Below, piece by piece: positions 63,718-64,000 of a DNA stretch of 64,000 nucleotides. Location: the NCBI GenBank assembly GCA_949751835.1, contig CATKHK010000016.1, forward strand, positions 1 to 64,000, in the 5' to 3' direction. Both the position numbers and the translations under genes were made by a program. Each line of letters begins with the position of its first letter. The first letter of the stretch is position 1. Below the pieces are notes generated by a model. It saw only the letters and a program-made list of their open reading frames with translations, had not been told where the DNA came from and made no database searches. The DNA comes from Blepharisma japonicum (Eukaryota; Ciliophora; Heterotrichea; Heterotrichida; Blepharismidae).

Positions 63718-64000
63718 ATGTCTATGTCAAATAGAAGTGAGCCAATATCTCCATCTATATTCTTGCATCACAGGCCATCAACATATGGACTATTAGGTCA
63801 CGAAAACCATGAAAACCAATCCATCCCTATTAACCCAAATTTACTTTGGTTTACCAGCCCATATATGGAAGATAAATTTATCAAAAGCATTTATTGTGAT
63901 CGTAAAGACCGTAAAACGCTCTCATTAGAGTTCAGAAGTAGCTTACTAGTATTTTATTTATATCTAACCCTTTATGTCACGATCTTGATAGCTTTTTCTA
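63718..64000 (+). CDS. Start of a membrane protein gene, truncated by the window edge
   Basis: An ATG at 63718 opens 94 codons without stop to the end of the window. The first 75 residues are polar, with SNRSEPISPSIFLHHRPSTY and a Trp-containing LLWFTSPYMEDKFIKSIY segment. The last visible residues (SLLVFYLYLTLYVTILIAF) are clearly a transmembrane helix. So the protein has a cytosolic-looking N-tail and at least one membrane segment. The family cannot be judged from this part. Confidence 0.65.
   Translation, partial: MSMSNRSEPISPSIFLHHRPSTYGLLGHENHENQSIPINPNLLWFTSPYMEDKFIKSIYCDRKDRKTLSLEFRSSLLVFYLYLTLYVTILIAFS

Overview
The window looks like macronuclear (somatic) DNA of a heterotrich ciliate, most likely Blepharisma. 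Three things in the sequence point there. First, open reading frames are repeatedly cut by TGA exactly where protein families need tryptophan (for example the HAT repeats of a Clf1/CRNKL1 homologue), and no gene ends in TGA; all ends used are TAA or TAG. Second, frames jump by exactly 15 nt at GT...AG tracts with an A at position 10, the tiny spliceosomal introns known from Blepharisma and Stentor; Stentor does not reassign UGA. Third, the DNA is AT-rich with very short intergenic spacers. All coding regions below were read with UGA = Trp, so most are longer than a standard-code reading would show.

Layout. 1-4.3 kb: 5' part of a Cys/His-rich protein running off the left edge, a hairpin-rich possible RNA locus, an oxysterol-binding protein with PH domain, and a small PX protein. 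4.8-10.4 kb: a long coiled-coil protein, an intron-containing membrane protein, an mARC-like MOSC protein and a transposon-like inverted-repeat segment. 10.4-20.4 kb: an AGC kinase, a Tim44-like mitochondrial protein, a coiled-coil protein, a twin CX9C protein, a cyclic-nucleotide-binding channel with an odd pore, a small basic protein, a disordered protein and an FCP1/NIF-type phosphatase. 20.4-22.6 kb: gene-poor, with one apparently broken gene. 22.6-30 kb: Arb2-type hydrolase, CCCH-AlbA_2 fusion, divergent hypothetical/UFD1 pair, F-BAR/SBF2-type protein and a Kelch protein. 30-46.6 kb: dense housekeeping block (2-oxoglutarate dehydrogenase E1, BT1-family transporter, secreted repeat protein, amino-acid transporter, Clf1, COMMD, ZNF207/BuGZ, U1A/U2B''-like RRM, C2orf81-like protein, CDPK, RING/TRAF protein). 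46.6-53.3 kb: coiled-coil protein, DEAD-box helicase, CFAP97-type protein, histone-fold protein and a transmembrane cyclic nucleotide phosphodiesterase. 53.3-55 kb: gene-poor. 55-64 kb: hypothetical and coiled-coil proteins, RPL14, Rab1, a decayed copy of the ZNF207-RRM gene junction, an insulysin-type M16 protease and the start of a gene leaving the right edge.

There is no operon logic; neighbours are mostly unrelated housekeeping, signalling and cilium-related genes. Shared themes are cyclic-nucleotide signalling (channel, phosphodiesterase, AGC kinase), pre-mRNA splicing (Clf1, RRM protein, ZNF207) and cilia (CFAP97-type and C2orf81-like proteins). Facing genes are often separated by only 6-40 bp between stop codons, and two divergent start-codon pairs lie 7 and 27 bp apart. 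I see no CRISPR array, rRNA, confident tRNA or telomeric repeat.
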